DNA of 64,000 bases from Nocardioides xinjiangensis (GCF_017916455.1 NZ_JAFMSY010000002.1:1-64000); one strand, 5' to 3'; shown: positions 19,794 to 29,053, counted from the stretch's first letter. A program made the numbers and translations. Notes: generated from the letters alone by a model not told the origin.

Positions 19794-20822
19794 ATGAGCG
19801 GTGCGGGACTCCCCGGTCCGGACGGCGGCAGCGCCCACGAGATGCCACCCCTCGTGCGACCACCGCAGCCGGATCCAGCCGCCCAGCCCCGCCCGACGCC
19901 TCGAGACGAGCACACCGTGACCCAGCCGATCCCCTTCGAACGCCCCCTCGAGAGCCCGTCCGCCGGCCCTGCCGCCGACGTCGCGCTCGGCCCGACCGGG
20001 CGGCCGATGCCGGTCTTCCCCGAGCCGGGCCCGGTGGCCGAGCACGGACGCGCGCGGGTGATCGCGATGTGCAACCAGAAGGGCGGCGTGGGCAAGACCA
20101 CGACCACCATCAACCTCGGTGCCTCGCTGGCCGAGTTCGGACGGAGGGTGCTGCTCGTCGACTTCGACCCGCAGGGGTCGCTGTCGGTCGGCCTCGGCCT
20201 GAACCCGCACGATATGGACCTGACCATCTACAACCTGCTCATGGACCGCGAGGTCACCCTCGACGACGTCGTGGTGCCGTCCGGGATCCCGGGCATGGAC
20301 CTGCTGCCCTCCAACATCGACCTCTCGGCCGCCGAGGTGCAGCTGGTGCACGAGGTGGCCCGCGAGCAGACCCTCCAGCGGGTGCTGGCGCCGGCGCTGG
20401 ACCGGTACGACGTCGTCCTCATCGACTGCCAGCCCTCGCTGGGCCTGCTCACGGTCAACGCGCTGACCGCCTCCGACGGGGTCATCGTCCCGCTGGAGTG
20501 CGAGTACTTCGCCCTGCGTGGCGTGGCGCTGCTCAAGACGACCATCGACAAGGTCCGCGAGCGGCTCAACCCGAAGCTCGAGATCGACGGCGTGCTCGGG
20601 ACGATGTTCGACGGACGGACGCTCCACAGCCGTGAGGTCATGGAGCGCCTCGTGTCCGCCTGGGGCGACAAGGTGTTCCACACCGTCATCCGCCGGACGG
20701 TCAAGTTCTCCGACGCGACGGTCGCGGGCGAGCCGATCACGTCGTACGCCTCGTCCTCGACCGGCGCCGAGGCGTACCGCCAGCTCGCCAAGGAGGTGTT
20801 GACCCGATGGCCCGCCGAGTGA
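19794..20822 (+). CDS. ParA family ATPase of the scp operon
   Basis: A 342-residue Walker-type ATPase. After a ~80-residue Pro-rich, probably disordered N-terminus comes VIAMCNQKGGVGKTTTTINLG (deviant Walker A), then LLVDFDPQGSLSVGLG, VVLIDCQPSLGLLTVNAL and VIVPLECEYFALRGVALL. This is the Soj-like protein found directly upstream of scpA in actinobacteria (Rv1708 position), distinct from the parAB operon near oriC. The 3' end overlaps the next small gene by 16 bp. It probably helps position or load a chromosome-organising complex, but its cargo is not established. Confidence 0.9.
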   Translation: MSGAGLPGPDGGSAHEMPPLVRPPQPDPAAQPRPTPRDEHTVTQPIPFERPLESPSAGPAADVALGPTGRPMPVFPEPGPVAEHGRARVIAMCNQKGGVGKTTTTINLGASLAEFGRRVLLVDFDPQGSLSVGLGLNPHDMDLTIYNLLMDREVTLDDVVVPSGIPGMDLLPSNIDLSAAEVQLVHEVAREQTLQRVLAPALDRYDVVLIDCQPSLGLLTVNALTASDGVIVPLECEYFALRGVALLKTTIDKVRERLNPKLEIDGVLGTMFDGRTLHSREVMERLVSAWGDKVFHTVIRRTVKFSDATVAGEPITSYASSSTGAEAYRQLAKEVLTRWPAE

Positions 20823-21223
20823 GCATGCCGGCCGCGGACGACCTGTTCCGGCCAACCGTCGACCCGACCGACGCCGGCGGCGGCAGCGACGCCTCGGGCG
20901 CGGCCGGTGCGGCCGGCGCGAGCGAGGCCGGGTCGTCGGCCGGCGGGCAGCGATCGCGGCGGGTGCGCGCGGTCGCCGACGCCGCTGAGCCTGCCGGGCC
21001 CCGCAGGCCGAGCGGCCGGGTCCGCCACGACGAGAAGATGACGGTCTACGTCACCTCCGACGAGCTCCTCGACATCGAGCACGCCCGGCTGACCCTGCGT
21101 CGCTCGCACGGCCTGGCCGTCGACCGGGGCAGGCTGGTGCGCGAGGCGCTGGCCCTCGTGCTGGCCGACCTGGAGACCCGCGGCGCGGACAGCGCGCTGG
21201 TGCAGCGGCTGCTCGACGAGTGA
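20807..21223 (+). CDS. Small ParA-partner-like protein, ribbon-helix-helix candidate
   Basis: A 138-residue protein overlapping both parA (16 bp) and scpA (GTGA, 4 bp). The first ~70 residues are Ala/Gly-rich and low complexity. The C-terminal part (KMTVYVTSDELLDIEHARLTL, then GRLVREALALVLADLE) has the strand-helix-helix pattern of a ribbon-helix-helix DNA-binding fold. Position between a ParA ATPase and ScpA suggests it is the DNA- or partner-binding component for that ATPase; there is no ParB here. This is inference from order and fold pattern. Confidence 0.75.
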   Translation: MARRVSMPAADDLFRPTVDPTDAGGGSDASGAAGAAGASEAGSSAGGQRSRRVRAVADAAEPAGPRRPSGRVRHDEKMTVYVTSDELLDIEHARLTLRRSHGLAVDRGRLVREALALVLADLETRGADSALVQRLLDE

Positions 21224-22128
21224 GCCCCGCACCCCGACTCGTCACCGGTCCCGCCGACGCCCCGCTCGAACCGGGCAGCGACGCTCCGGCGTTCGCCGTG
21301 CGCCTGGACAACTTCGAGGGACCGTTCGACCTGCTGCTCGGGCTCATCGCCAAGCACAAGCTCGACATCACCGAGGTGGCGCTGTCGCAGGTCACCGACG
21401 AGTTCATCGCGCACGTGAAGAACCTCGGCAACGCCTGGGACCTCGAGCAGACCACGTCGTTCCTCGTCGTCGCAGCGACGCTGCTCGACCTCAAGGCCGC
21501 CCGCCTGCTGCCCCAGGGCGACGTCGAGGACGAGGAGGACCTCGCACTGCTGGAGGCGCGCGACCTGCTGTTCGCCCGGCTCCTGCAGTACCGGGCCTTC
21601 AAGCAGGTGGCCTCGGTGCTGGAGGAGCGGCTCGCGGCGGAGTCGCGGCGCCACGCCCGCGCGGTCGGTCTCGAGGAGCGCTTCGCCTCGCTCCTGCCGG
21701 AGGTGCTGATCGGCATCGGCCTCGAGCAGTTCGCGCAGCTGGCGGCGAAGGCGATGGAGCCCAAGCCGATGCTCGAGGTGTCGCTGCAGCACATCCACGC
21801 CGCCAGGGTCAGCGTCCGCGAGCAGGCCCAGCTCGTGGTCGACCGGCTGCGCCGCGGCGGCACGATGACGTTCCGCGCCCTGTGTGGGGACTCACCCGAC
21901 CGGCTCACCACGGTCGCGCGCTTCCTCTCGCTGCTCGAGCTCTTCCGCGAAGGTGCCGTGTCCTTCGACCAGGTGACCCCGCTGGGGGAGCTGACGGTGC
22001 GCTGGACCGGCGCCGAGGAGGGCGACGTCGAGATCACCGACGAGTTCGACGGCGCGGCGCCGGAGGACGAAGATGGACAGGCACGTACGCCGCCGGCGAC
22101 CGCCGGCGAGCCCGAGGAGGACCAGTGA
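21220..22128 (+). CDS. scpA: Segregation and condensation protein A
   Basis: A 302-residue kleisin subunit of the SMC-ScpAB condensin. The N-terminal signature VRLDNFEGPFDLLLGLIAKHKLDI is intact, followed by FLVVAATLLDLKAARLLP and the C-terminal winged-helix part ending FRALCGDSPDRLTTVARFLSLLELFREG. The GTG at 21220 overlaps the upstream stop, and its 3' end overlaps scpB by GTGA (22125-22128). An acidic/Pro tail closes the protein. It bridges the SMC heads with ScpB and acts on the nucleoid. Confidence 0.95.
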   Translation: MSPAPRLVTGPADAPLEPGSDAPAFAVRLDNFEGPFDLLLGLIAKHKLDITEVALSQVTDEFIAHVKNLGNAWDLEQTTSFLVVAATLLDLKAARLLPQGDVEDEEDLALLEARDLLFARLLQYRAFKQVASVLEERLAAESRRHARAVGLEERFASLLPEVLIGIGLEQFAQLAAKAMEPKPMLEVSLQHIHAARVSVREQAQLVVDRLRRGGTMTFRALCGDSPDRLTTVARFLSLLELFREGAVSFDQVTPLGELTVRWTGAEEGDVEITDEFDGAAPEDEDGQARTPPATAGEPEEDQ

Positions 22129-22922
22129 CCGAGCAGCCCGACCCGTCCCGCGAGGCCGAGGTCGACGCACCGCTGGCGCACGAGGACGCCGACCAGCACA
22201 TCGACACCCTGGCCGTCGCCGTGGTCGAGCTGCGTCCTGCCCTCGAGGCGATCCTCATGGTCTCCGACGAGCCCCTCAGCACCGTCCGGCTGGCCTCGGT
22301 CGTGGGGCACCCGGTGGACGAGGTCGCGGCAGCGCTGGAGGCGCTCGCCGCGGAGTACACCGCGCAGGGCCGCGGGTTCGACCTGCGTGCGGTGGCCGGG
22401 GGCTGGCGCTTCTACTCCCGCCCCGAGCTCGCCGGGGTCGTGGAGGCCTTCGTCCTCGACGGCCAGCAGGCCCGCCTCACCCAGGCGGCGCTCGAGACGC
22501 TGTCCGTCGTCGCCTACAAGCAGCCCGTCTCCCGGGCGCGGGTGTCCGCGATCCGCGGCGTGAACGTCGACGGCGTCATGCGCACGCTGCTGAGCCGCGG
22601 GCTGGTGGAGGAGGCCGGCCAGGACGAGCAGAGCGGGGCGAACCTGTACCGGACGACGTCGTACTTCCTCGAGCGCATCGGGATCACCTCCCTCGAGGAG
22701 CTGCCCGAGCTGGCGCCGTACCTCCCCGACATGGACGACCTCGAGGACGAGCTCGCGAGCGTCGCGGCCCTCGACGCGCCCGCAGCCACCGAGCCGGTGC
22801 CCGGGCGCGCCCGCGCCGAAGCTCCGTCGTCGTCCCCGGCGGCGCCGACCCGGGACGGACACCACCCGTCCCCGCACAGCGGTGCCGGCACCGAGCCCGA
22901 CGGCGGGACGGAGATCGCATGA
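22125..22922 (+). CDS. scpB: Segregation and condensation protein B
   Basis: A 265-residue winged-helix protein that binds ScpA. Family motifs: LRPALEAILMVSDEPLS, GGWRFYSRPELAGVVE, QARLTQAALETLSVVAYKQPVSRARVSAIRGVN and a final winged helix LYRTTSYFLERIGI. The ~50-residue tail after LEELPELAPYLPDMDDLEDEL is Ala/Pro-rich. It starts at GTG 22125 overlapping scpA, and its stop overlaps the rluB ATG (22919-22922). Order scpA-scpB-pseudouridine synthase matches Rv1709-Rv1711. Confidence 0.95.
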   Translation: MTEQPDPSREAEVDAPLAHEDADQHIDTLAVAVVELRPALEAILMVSDEPLSTVRLASVVGHPVDEVAAALEALAAEYTAQGRGFDLRAVAGGWRFYSRPELAGVVEAFVLDGQQARLTQAALETLSVVAYKQPVSRARVSAIRGVNVDGVMRTLLSRGLVEEAGQDEQSGANLYRTTSYFLERIGITSLEELPELAPYLPDMDDLEDELASVAALDAPAATEPVPGRARAEAPSSSPAAPTRDGHHPSPHSGAGTEPDGGTEIA

Positions 22923-23722
22923 GGCCCCACGACGCACCCGACAACGACCAGCCGGCCTCGCAGCGTCCGGACACCGACGATGACGGGCTCATCCGCCTGC
23001 AGAAGCTCCTCGCCCAGTCCGGCGTCGCGAGCCGCCGCAAGTGCGAGGAGCTGATGCTCGACGGCCTCGTCGAGGTGGACGGCGAGGTCGTCACCCGGCT
23101 CGGCACCAAGGTCGACCCGCGCACCGCCGTGATCCGGGTCGACGGCAAGCGGCTGCCGCCGATCAGCGACAAGGTCTACCTCGTGCTCAACAAGCCGCGC
23201 GGGGTGGTCTCGACGATGTCGGACCCCGAGGGGCGGCGCACGCTGGGCGACCTGGTCGCCGACCGGCCCGAGCGGCTCTTCCACGTCGGTCGCCTCGACA
23301 CCGACACCGAGGGCCTCATCATCCTCACCAACGACGGCGACTTCGCCCAGCACCTCGCTCACCCCTCGCACGAGGTGGACAAGACGTACGTCGCCGAGGT
23401 CGAGGGCGAGGTGCACGTGCGCACCGTCCGCCAGCTCCTCGCCGGCGTCACGCTCGACGACGGTCCGGTCACGGTGACCCACGCGCGCGTCGTCGGGGGC
23501 GACCCGCGCCGCGAGGGCAGCCAGCGCTCCATCGTCGAGCTCACCATCCACGAGGGGCGCAACCGGATCGTGCGACGTCTGCTGGCCCACGTGGGGCACC
23601 CGGTCCGTCGGCTGACCCGCACGCAGATCGGTCCGATCACCCTCGCCCGGCTGCGCTCGGGGGAGATGCGCGAGCTCACGGTCGCCGAGCTCGGCGAGCT
23701 GATGGACAGCGCGCGGCTCTGA
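22919..23722 (+). CDS. rluB: rRNA pseudouridine synthase, RluB/RsuA family
   Basis: A 267-residue enzyme with an N-terminal S4 RNA-binding domain (IRLQKLLAQSGVASRRKCEE) and an RsuA-type pseudouridine synthase domain. The catalytic Asp is in GRLDTDTEGLIILTNDGD; VLNKPRGVVSTMSDP and EGRNRIVRRLLAHVGHPVRRL are the other family motifs. It probably modifies 23S rRNA in the peptidyl-transferase region. The ATG at 22919 overlaps scpB by 4 bp. A promoter for aroH lies just past its stop. Confidence 0.92.
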   Translation: MRPHDAPDNDQPASQRPDTDDDGLIRLQKLLAQSGVASRRKCEELMLDGLVEVDGEVVTRLGTKVDPRTAVIRVDGKRLPPISDKVYLVLNKPRGVVSTMSDPEGRRTLGDLVADRPERLFHVGRLDTDTEGLIILTNDGDFAQHLAHPSHEVDKTYVAEVEGEVHVRTVRQLLAGVTLDDGPVTVTHARVVGGDPRREGSQRSIVELTIHEGRNRIVRRLLAHVGHPVRRLTRTQIGPITLARLRSGEMRELTVAELGELMDSARL

Positions 23723-23735
23723 GCCGGCGAGCCCG

Positions 23736-23741
23736 TAGGCT
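23736..23741 (+). promoter_or_regulatory. -10 element for leaderless aroH
   Basis: TAGGCT lies 7 nt before the GTG at 23749, supporting that codon among several in-frame GTGs. It is embedded in a small inverted repeat (CGAGCC at 23727-23732, GGCTCG at 23737-23742) that may also serve the end of the rluB transcript. Confidence 0.5.
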
Positions 23742-23748
23742 CGTGGCC

Positions 23749-24126
23749 GTGGCAGTGAGGGCAGTGCGCGGGGCGACCCAGCTCGAGGTGGACACCCGCG
23801 AGCACATGTTGGACCGGGTGGCGGAGCTGGTCACCGACGTGATGGAGGCCAACGGCCTCGAGGTCGACGACTTCATCTCGATCATCTTCACCGCGACCAG
23901 CGACCTGACCAGCGAGTTCCCCGCGTACGCTGCGCGCCAGCTCGGCTTCTCCGACGTCCCTCTGGTCTGCGCCCGCGAGCTGGAGATCGAGGGGTCCATG
24001 CCGCGCGTCGTGCGGTTGATGGCGCACGTCGAGACCGACCTCGCGCGCTCGGACATCACCCACGCCTACCTCCACGGCGCCGCCAACCTGCGCCGGGACC
24101 TCGCGCGGACGACCAGCCATGACTGA
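23749..24126 (+). CDS. aroH: Chorismate mutase, AroH type
   Basis: A 125-residue trimeric-type chorismate mutase (chorismate to prephenate), recognised from AVRAVRGATQLEVDTREHM, FTATSDLTSEFPAYAAR and the C-terminal block IEGSMPRVVRLMAHVETD. Length is typical of the Bacillus AroH class, unlike the all-helical AroQ class more common in actinobacteria. The start GTG is set by the leaderless promoter; in-frame GTGs at 23743 and 23755 are alternatives. It overlaps tyrA by 8 bp, so consecutive steps of tyrosine synthesis are coupled. Confidence 0.9.
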   Translation: MAVRAVRGATQLEVDTREHMLDRVAELVTDVMEANGLEVDDFISIIFTATSDLTSEFPAYAARQLGFSDVPLVCARELEIEGSMPRVVRLMAHVETDLARSDITHAYLHGAANLRRDLARTTSHD

Positions 24127-25204
24127 GGATGACCTGCCCGCGCTCGTCGGGCCGGTCGAGGTCGTCGGCGCCGGCCTGATCGGCACGTCGATCGCGCTGG
24201 TCTGCAGCCGCCTCGGCATGGAGGTCGTGCTGCGCGACACCTCCGCCGAGAACGTGCGCACCGCCCACGGGCTCGGTGCCGGCCGGGCGGTGGCGTCGAC
24301 CGACCGGCCGCAGCTCGTCGTCGTGGCCGTGCCGCCCGCGGCCGTGGCCGACGCCGTCGTCGACGCGCTCGGCCGCACCGACGCGGTCGTCACCGACGTC
24401 GGCAGCGTCAAGGCGGCCCCGCTCGCGGCGGTGTCCGCCCGGGTCGGCCCGACGGAGCTCGTCCGGTACGTCGGGTCCCACCCCATGGCGGGCAGCGAGC
24501 GCTCCGGCCCGCTGGCTGCCAGCGCCGCGCTGTTCGACGGGCGTCCGTGGGCGATCACCCCGCACCCGTCGTCGTCGCCCGACGCGGTGGGGCTGGTCGA
24601 GGCGCTCGTGCTCGAGTGCGGCGCCGCGCCGCTGCGGATGGACCCCGCCGAGCACGACCGGGCGGTGGCCCGCACCTCCCACCTGCCGCACCTCGCCGCG
24701 GTGCTGGTCGCCGGTCGCCTCGCAGCGGCACCGGCCGAGCACCTCGCGTTGTCGGGGCAGGGCGTGCGCGACGTCACGCGCGTGGCCGCCAGCGACCCGG
24801 CGCTGTGGCAGCAGATCCTGGGTGCCAACAGCGAGGCCGTGCTCGACCTGCTGGGCGAGGTGCGCTCGGACCTCGACGCCCTGATGGCGGCTGTGGCCGC
24901 GGGCGCGGGGACCGGCCTCGTCGAGATCCTCACCCGGGGCAACGCCGGCACCGCGGCGATCCCTGGCAAGCACGGCGGCCCCGCCCGGCCGACCCGGTCG
25001 GTCTTCGTGGCCGTCCCGGACCACCCCGGGGAGCTGGCGCGCCTCTTCGGCGACGCCGGCGAGATCGGCGTCAACATCGAGGACGTGCGCATCGACCACG
25101 ACCCGGCACGTCCGGTGGGCCTGACCGAGCTGGTCGTCGAGCGGGGGAGCGCGGAGCGGCTGCTGGCGGCGCTGGAGTCCCGCGGGTGGACGACCCACCG
25201 GTAA
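24119..25204 (+). CDS. tyrA: Prephenate dehydrogenase
   Basis: A 361-residue NAD(P)-dependent dehydrogenase that turns prephenate into 4-hydroxyphenylpyruvate. The Rossmann motif is VEVVGAGLIGTSIAL; VTDVGSVKAAPL and YVGSHPMAGSERSG carry the catalytic His region; AVARTSHLPHLAAVLVAGRL completes the core. A C-terminal ACT domain (SVFVAVPDHPGELARLFGDAG) suggests feedback by an amino acid, probably tyrosine. It overlaps aroH by 8 bp. Its TAA stop forms the start of the cmk -10 element. Confidence 0.93.
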   Translation: MTEDDLPALVGPVEVVGAGLIGTSIALVCSRLGMEVVLRDTSAENVRTAHGLGAGRAVASTDRPQLVVVAVPPAAVADAVVDALGRTDAVVTDVGSVKAAPLAAVSARVGPTELVRYVGSHPMAGSERSGPLAASAALFDGRPWAITPHPSSSPDAVGLVEALVLECGAAPLRMDPAEHDRAVARTSHLPHLAAVLVAGRLAAAPAEHLALSGQGVRDVTRVAASDPALWQQILGANSEAVLDLLGEVRSDLDALMAAVAAGAGTGLVEILTRGNAGTAAIPGKHGGPARPTRSVFVAVPDHPGELARLFGDAGEIGVNIEDVRIDHDPARPVGLTELVVERGSAERLLAALESRGWTTHR

Positions 25205-25207
25205 TCT
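25202..25207 (+). promoter_or_regulatory. -10 element for cmk
   Basis: TAATCT ends 8 nt before the cmk GTG at 25216. It includes the tyrA stop codon. It would let cmk-plsC-der be transcribed separately from the aromatic genes. Confidence 0.5.
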
Positions 25208-25215
25208 TCTCGCCC

Positions 25216-25893
25216 GTGACCCACGCCGACACCCCGTCCCTCGTCATCGCCGTCGACGGCACGTCCGGCTCCGGCAAGTCGAGCACCTCGCGAGGGGTCG
25301 CCGAGCGCCTCGGCCTGCGCTACCTCGACACCGGCGCCATGTTCCGGGCGCTCACCTGGTGGCTGCTGCGCGAGGGCGTCGACGTCCGCGACGAGGCGGC
25401 GGTCGCCGCCGTCGCGCACCGGCCGGCGATCGAGTCCGGCACCGACCCGCTCGCCCCGACCATCACCGTGGACGGCGAGGACGTGTCGGTGGCCATCCGC
25501 GGGGAGGACGTGACGGCAGCCGTGAGCCCCGTGAGCGTCGTCCCCGAGGTGCGGGCCCGCCTGCTCGCCCTCCAGCGCGAGGTCATCGGTGACGGCGGCA
25601 TCGTCGTCGAGGGTCGCGACATCGGCTCGGTGGTGTGGCCCCAGGCCGAGGTGAAGGTGTACCTGAGCGCCGACCCCGACGCGCGCGCCCAGCGGCGTAC
25701 GGCCGAGCAGGGCGGCACCGACGTCGCCAGCACGCAGCAGTCGCTCCTCGAGCGCGACCGGATCGACTCCGGCCGGGCGACGGCGCCGCTGACGGTGGCC
25801 GAGGGCGCCGTGCACGTCGACAGCACCCACCTGACGCTCGCGGAGGTCATCGACCGCATCGTCGGCCTCGCGTCGGAGGCTGGCCGGGCGTGA
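25216..25893 (+). CDS. cmk: Cytidylate kinase
   Basis: A 225-residue (d)CMP kinase. The P-loop is AVDGTSGSGKSSTSRGVA, followed by LRYLDTGAMFRALTWW (the substrate-binding D-TGAMYR motif), VVEGRDIGSVVWP and the lid AQRRTAEQGG. It supplies CDP/dCDP for nucleic acid and lipid synthesis. The start GTG is placed by the -10 element and codon position; its end overlaps the acyltransferase by GTGA. Order with der matches Rv1712-Rv1713. Confidence 0.95.
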   Translation: MTHADTPSLVIAVDGTSGSGKSSTSRGVAERLGLRYLDTGAMFRALTWWLLREGVDVRDEAAVAAVAHRPAIESGTDPLAPTITVDGEDVSVAIRGEDVTAAVSPVSVVPEVRARLLALQREVIGDGGIVVEGRDIGSVVWPQAEVKVYLSADPDARAQRRTAEQGGTDVASTQQSLLERDRIDSGRATAPLTVAEGAVHVDSTHLTLAEVIDRIVGLASEAGRA

Positions 25894-26639
25894 CGCGTGC
25901 GGAGCTCCCGGCGAGCGCCGACGCGCACCCGCCGACCCGCCCGCTCCGCGCGGTCCGGCCCGTGGGCGCCTGGCTGGTCCGCCGGCTCTGGCGGGTGCAG
26001 GTGCACCACGCGGAACGGTTGCCGGCGACGGGCGGGGTGATCCTGGCCGCCAACCACCTCGGCGTCGTGGACGGCCCCCTCCTCGCGGTCGTCGCGCCGC
26101 GAGCGGTGCACGCGCTGACCAAGGCGGAGATGTTCGCCGGACCGCTCGCCGGCCTCCTGCGGCGCACGGGGCAGATCCCGCTGGACCGGTTCCACCCCGA
26201 CCCGGGTGCGGTCCGCTCGTCGCTGCGCGTGCTCCGCGACGGGGGAGTGCTGGGCATCTTCCCCGAGGGCAGGCGCGGCGACGGCGAGCTGCACCGGTTC
26301 CACCACGGTGCGGCCTACCTGGCCCTGGTCACCGGCGCGCCGGTCGTGCCGGTGACGCTGGTCGGCACCCGCCCGCCGGGCGGGGGTCTCGGCGCGCTCC
26401 CGCCTCGCGGCGCGCAGATCGACGTGGTCGTCGGTGAGCCGTGGCGGACGACACAGCAGCCCTGGCCGCGCACGCGGGAACACGTCGCCGCCACCTCGGT
26501 GTTGCTCAAGGGGCACATGCTGTCCGAGCTGGCCCGAGCGCTGGCCGACACGCGCCGATCCTTGCCCGGGCCCCTTCCTGCGGGACAATCCCAGGACGAC
26601 CCCGACACCGGGCTCGTCGAGCCTTCCAGAGAGCTGTGA
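25890..26639 (+). CDS. 1-acyl-sn-glycerol-3-phosphate acyltransferase (PlsC family)
   Basis: A 249-residue membrane-associated acyltransferase. The HX4D motif is NHLGVVDG, the phosphate-binding motif is [12 protein letters not shown], and [11 protein letters not shown] is the conserved block IV. It lies between cmk and der with 4-bp overlaps on both sides, the usual actinobacterial arrangement, though absent in M. tuberculosis at this place. The enzyme most likely makes phosphatidic acid from lysophosphatidate. The C-terminal ~70 residues after the DVVVGEPW block are lineage-specific. Confidence 0.88.
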   Translation: MTRAELPASADAHPPTRPLRAVRPVGAWLVRRLWRVQVHHAERLPATGGVILAANHLGVVDGPLLAVVAPRAVHALTKAEMFAGPLAGLLRRTGQIPLDRFHPDPGAVRSSLRVLRDGGVLGIFPEGRRGDGELHRFHHGAAYLALVTGAPVVPVTLVGTRPPGGGLGALPPRGAQIDVVVGEPWRTTQQPWPRTREHVAATSVLLKGHMLSELARALADTRRSLPGPLPAGQSQDDPDTGLVEPSREL

Positions 26640-28033
26640 GCACCATGACTGAGCACGACGCCGCACGCGTCGAGTCGCCGTCCGCCGGCGGTCCCGCCGG
26701 CGCCGAGGACCCGACCGGCCCGACCCCCGTCCTGGCGGTCGTCGGCCGGCCCAACGTCGGCAAGTCCACGCTGGTCAACCGGATCATCGGACGCCGCGAG
26801 GCGGTCGTCGAGGACCGGCCCGGCGTCACCCGCGACCGCGTCTCCTACGACGCCAACTGGAACGGCCGGGCCTTCACCGTCGTCGACACCGGCGGCTGGG
26901 ACCCCGACGCCCGCGGACTCGCCGAGCGCATCGCCGCCCAGGCCGAGGTCGCCGTCTCGCTCGCCGACGCGGTGCTGTTCGTGGTGGACGCGACCGTCGG
27001 GATCACCGACTCCGACGAGGCGGTCGTCCGCATCCTGCGCAAGTCCGGCAAGCCGGTCGTCCTGGCCGCCAACAAGGTCGACGACCAGCGCACCGAGGCC
27101 GAGGCCCACGGCTTGTGGAACCTCGGGCTCGGGGAGCCGTTCGCGGTGTCCGCGCTGCACGGCCGGGGCTCCGGCGACATGCTCGACGCGATCCTCGAGG
27201 CCCTGCCCGAGACGCCTGCGGAGAGCTTCGACGAGGTCGGGGGACCGCGCCGCATCGCGATCGTGGGCAAGCCCAACGTGGGCAAGTCGTCCCTGCTGAA
27301 CATGCTGGCCAAGGAGGACCGGGTCGTCGTCGACAACGCAGCCGGCACCACCGTGGACCCGGTCGACGAGCTGATCACCCTCGGCGACCGCACCTGGCGC
27401 TTCATCGACACCGCGGGGATCCGCAAGCGGGTCAACCAGGCGTCGGGCCACGAGTACTACGCCTCGCTGCGGACCACCACCGCGATCGACCGGGCCGAGG
27501 TCGCCGTCCTGGTGCTCGACGCCAGCCAGACCGTCTCCGAGCAGGACATGCGGATCATCCAGACCATCCGCGACGCCGGCCGCGCGATGGTCATCGCCTT
27601 CAACAAGTGGGACCTCGTCGACGAGGAGCGCCGCTACTACCTCGAGCGCGAGATCGAGCGTGACCTCGTGCAGGTGCGGTGGGCGCCGCGCATCAACTTC
27701 ACCGCCCGGACCGGCTGGCACGTGGACCGGCTGGTGCCGGCCATCGACAAGGCCCTCGAAGGCTGGGAGACCCGCGTCGGCACCGGTGCGCTGAACACCT
27801 TCCTCGGCCGCCTCGTCTCGGAGCACCCGCACCCCGTGCGCAGCGGCAAGCAGCCCAAGATCCTGTTCGCCACCCAGCCGTCGACGGCTCCGCCGACCTT
27901 CGTGCTGTTCACGACCGGCAAGCTCGACGCCGCCTACGAGCGCTTCATCGAGCGGAGGCTGCGCGAGGAGTTCGGCTTCGTCGGCACCCCGATCGTCATC
28001 CAGCAGAAGCCGCGCGAGAAGCGCAAGCGCTGA
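26636..28033 (+). CDS. der: Ribosome biogenesis GTPase Der (EngA)
   Basis: A 465-residue GTPase with two tandem G domains and a C-terminal KH-like domain. G1 motifs are [13 protein letters not shown] and [14 protein letters not shown]3 DTGGW and DTAGI; G4 NKVD and NKWD. The C-terminus [18 protein letters not shown] is the family end. It is required for 50S subunit maturation. GTG 26636 overlaps the plsC stop; ATG 26645 three codons later is an equally possible start. The first ~30 residues are low complexity. Confidence 0.96.
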   Translation: MSTMTEHDAARVESPSAGGPAGAEDPTGPTPVLAVVGRPNVGKSTLVNRIIGRREAVVEDRPGVTRDRVSYDANWNGRAFTVVDTGGWDPDARGLAERIAAQAEVAVSLADAVLFVVDATVGITDSDEAVVRILRKSGKPVVLAANKVDDQRTEAEAHGLWNLGLGEPFAVSALHGRGSGDMLDAILEALPETPAESFDEVGGPRRIAIVGKPNVGKSSLLNMLAKEDRVVVDNAAGTTVDPVDELITLGDRTWRFIDTAGIRKRVNQASGHEYYASLRTTTAIDRAEVAVLVLDASQTVSEQDMRIIQTIRDAGRAMVIAFNKWDLVDEERRYYLEREIERDLVQVRWAPRINFTARTGWHVDRLVPAIDKALEGWETRVGTGALNTFLGRLVSEHPHPVRSGKQPKILFATQPSTAPPTFVLFTTGKLDAAYERFIERRLREEFGFVGTPIVIQQKPREKRKR

Positions 28034-28051
28034 CCGTCGCGGCCCGCCGCG

Positions 28052-28714
28052 TCAGGGCGTGAGCCCCTCGGCCCGCAGCCAGTCGGCCGGGTCGACGGGG
28101 CTGCCGCCCGCGGGTCGTACCTCGAGGTGCAGGTGCGGCCCGGTGGAGTTGCCGCTCGAGCCGACGCTGCCGATCACGTCGGCGACCGCGACGGACTGGC
28201 CGGTCGTGACGGTGGCGTCGCTCTGGTGGCAGTACCAGATCTCGGTGCCGTCGGGGAGCGTGACGATCGTCCGCAGCCCGTACGGCCCGGCGTCGGCCAC
28301 CTCGGTGACCACGCCGGCGGCCACCGCGACGATCGGCTCGCCCGCCGCCGCGCCGAAGTCCTGGCCCCCGTGCTCGGCCTCCCACAGCGGGCCGGTCAGG
28401 CCGAAGCCCGCCGACAGCCGGTACGACGCCAGGGGCAGCACCGTGCGCGCCCGGTCGGGGTCACCGGTGTAGCCGTAGGTGGCGAGGACGGCCTGCCGCC
28501 CGACGAGCGCCCGGTCGTGTGCGTCGGCGCGGCGGTTGAGCGCGAGGAGCGTGCGCTGCCGCTCACTCAGCTGCAGCGCGAGCCGGACGGCCTCCGCGGT
28601 CCGCGCGTCCTCACGTACGGCGACCTCGGGCGCGGCGTCGGCGCGCGGCGCGGTCGCTCCGAGCCCGGCAGCAGCCGCGATGACGGCCGCCACCAGGCCC
28701 GCTCGGTGCGGCAT
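28052..28714 (-). CDS. Secreted M23 family metallopeptidase
   Basis: A LytM/M23 endopeptidase-like protein of ~220 residues that probably cuts peptidoglycan cross-bridges. The zinc motif is seen as HGGQDFGA (H-x3-D) and GPHLHLEVRP (HxH), with VVTLPDGTEIWYCHQSDA before it. The ATG at 28714 gives a signal peptide (MPHRAGLVAAVIAAAAGLGATAPRA); longer starts (28750, 28792) add residues unlike a signal sequence. A helical segment (LALQLSERQRTLLALNRRADAH) separates signal and domain. It is convergent with der (18-bp gap) and divergent from tRNA-Pro. Confidence 0.85.
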   Translation of the reverse strand: MPHRAGLVAAVIAAAAGLGATAPRADAAPEVAVREDARTAEAVRLALQLSERQRTLLALNRRADAHDRALVGRQAVLATYGYTGDPDRARTVLPLASYRLSAGFGLTGPLWEAEHGGQDFGAAAGEPIVAVAAGVVTEVADAGPYGLRTIVTLPDGTEIWYCHQSDATVTTGQSVAVADVIGSVGSSGNSTGPHLHLEVRPAGGSPVDPADWLRAEGLTP

Positions 28715-28892
28715 CGGTGACACGTCCACCCCCACAGGTCGATGACCCATCGTGGGGCGGTGGGCGGTTGCGGCGGCGGCGAACGGCTGCAAATGGCCCG
28801 CTCGGACTACCGCGACCGGCCCGTCGGGACCCGCCGACCGGCGGCATCGCGTCCGCGGGCGGGTCGATTCCGTGCCCGTGCCGGGCCTGCGG

Positions 28893-28898
28893 TAGTGT
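28893..28898 (+). promoter_or_regulatory. -10 element for tRNA-Pro
   Basis: TAGTGT matches TANNNT and lies 35 bp before the tRNA 5' end, leaving a short leader for processing. No convincing -35 was recognised. Confidence 0.35.
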
Positions 28899-28933
28899 TC
28901 CCCTCGCTCCGCGGGCCTCGTGCCGGGGGCACT

Positions 28934-29007
<74 letters not shown>

Positions 29008-29011
29008 CCGA

Positions 29012-29053
29012 GAGAACGCCCCTGACCTGCGGAAGGCGGGTCAGGGGCTTCTC
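29012..29053 (+). terminator. Terminator after tRNA-Pro
   Basis: Arms GAGAACGCCCCTGACC (29012-29027) and GGTCAGGGGCTTCTC (29039-29053) pair over ~14 bp with one small internal mismatch and an 11-nt loop. It begins 4 nt after the tRNA. It could also stop the minus-strand transcript coming from the sulfotransferase side. Confidence 0.75.

Noticed and set aside
28031..28054. Inverted repeat between der and the M23 gene as terminator
   Set aside because: The perfect part is a 5-bp stem with a 2-nt loop, too tight to form, and the outer arms do not pair in register.
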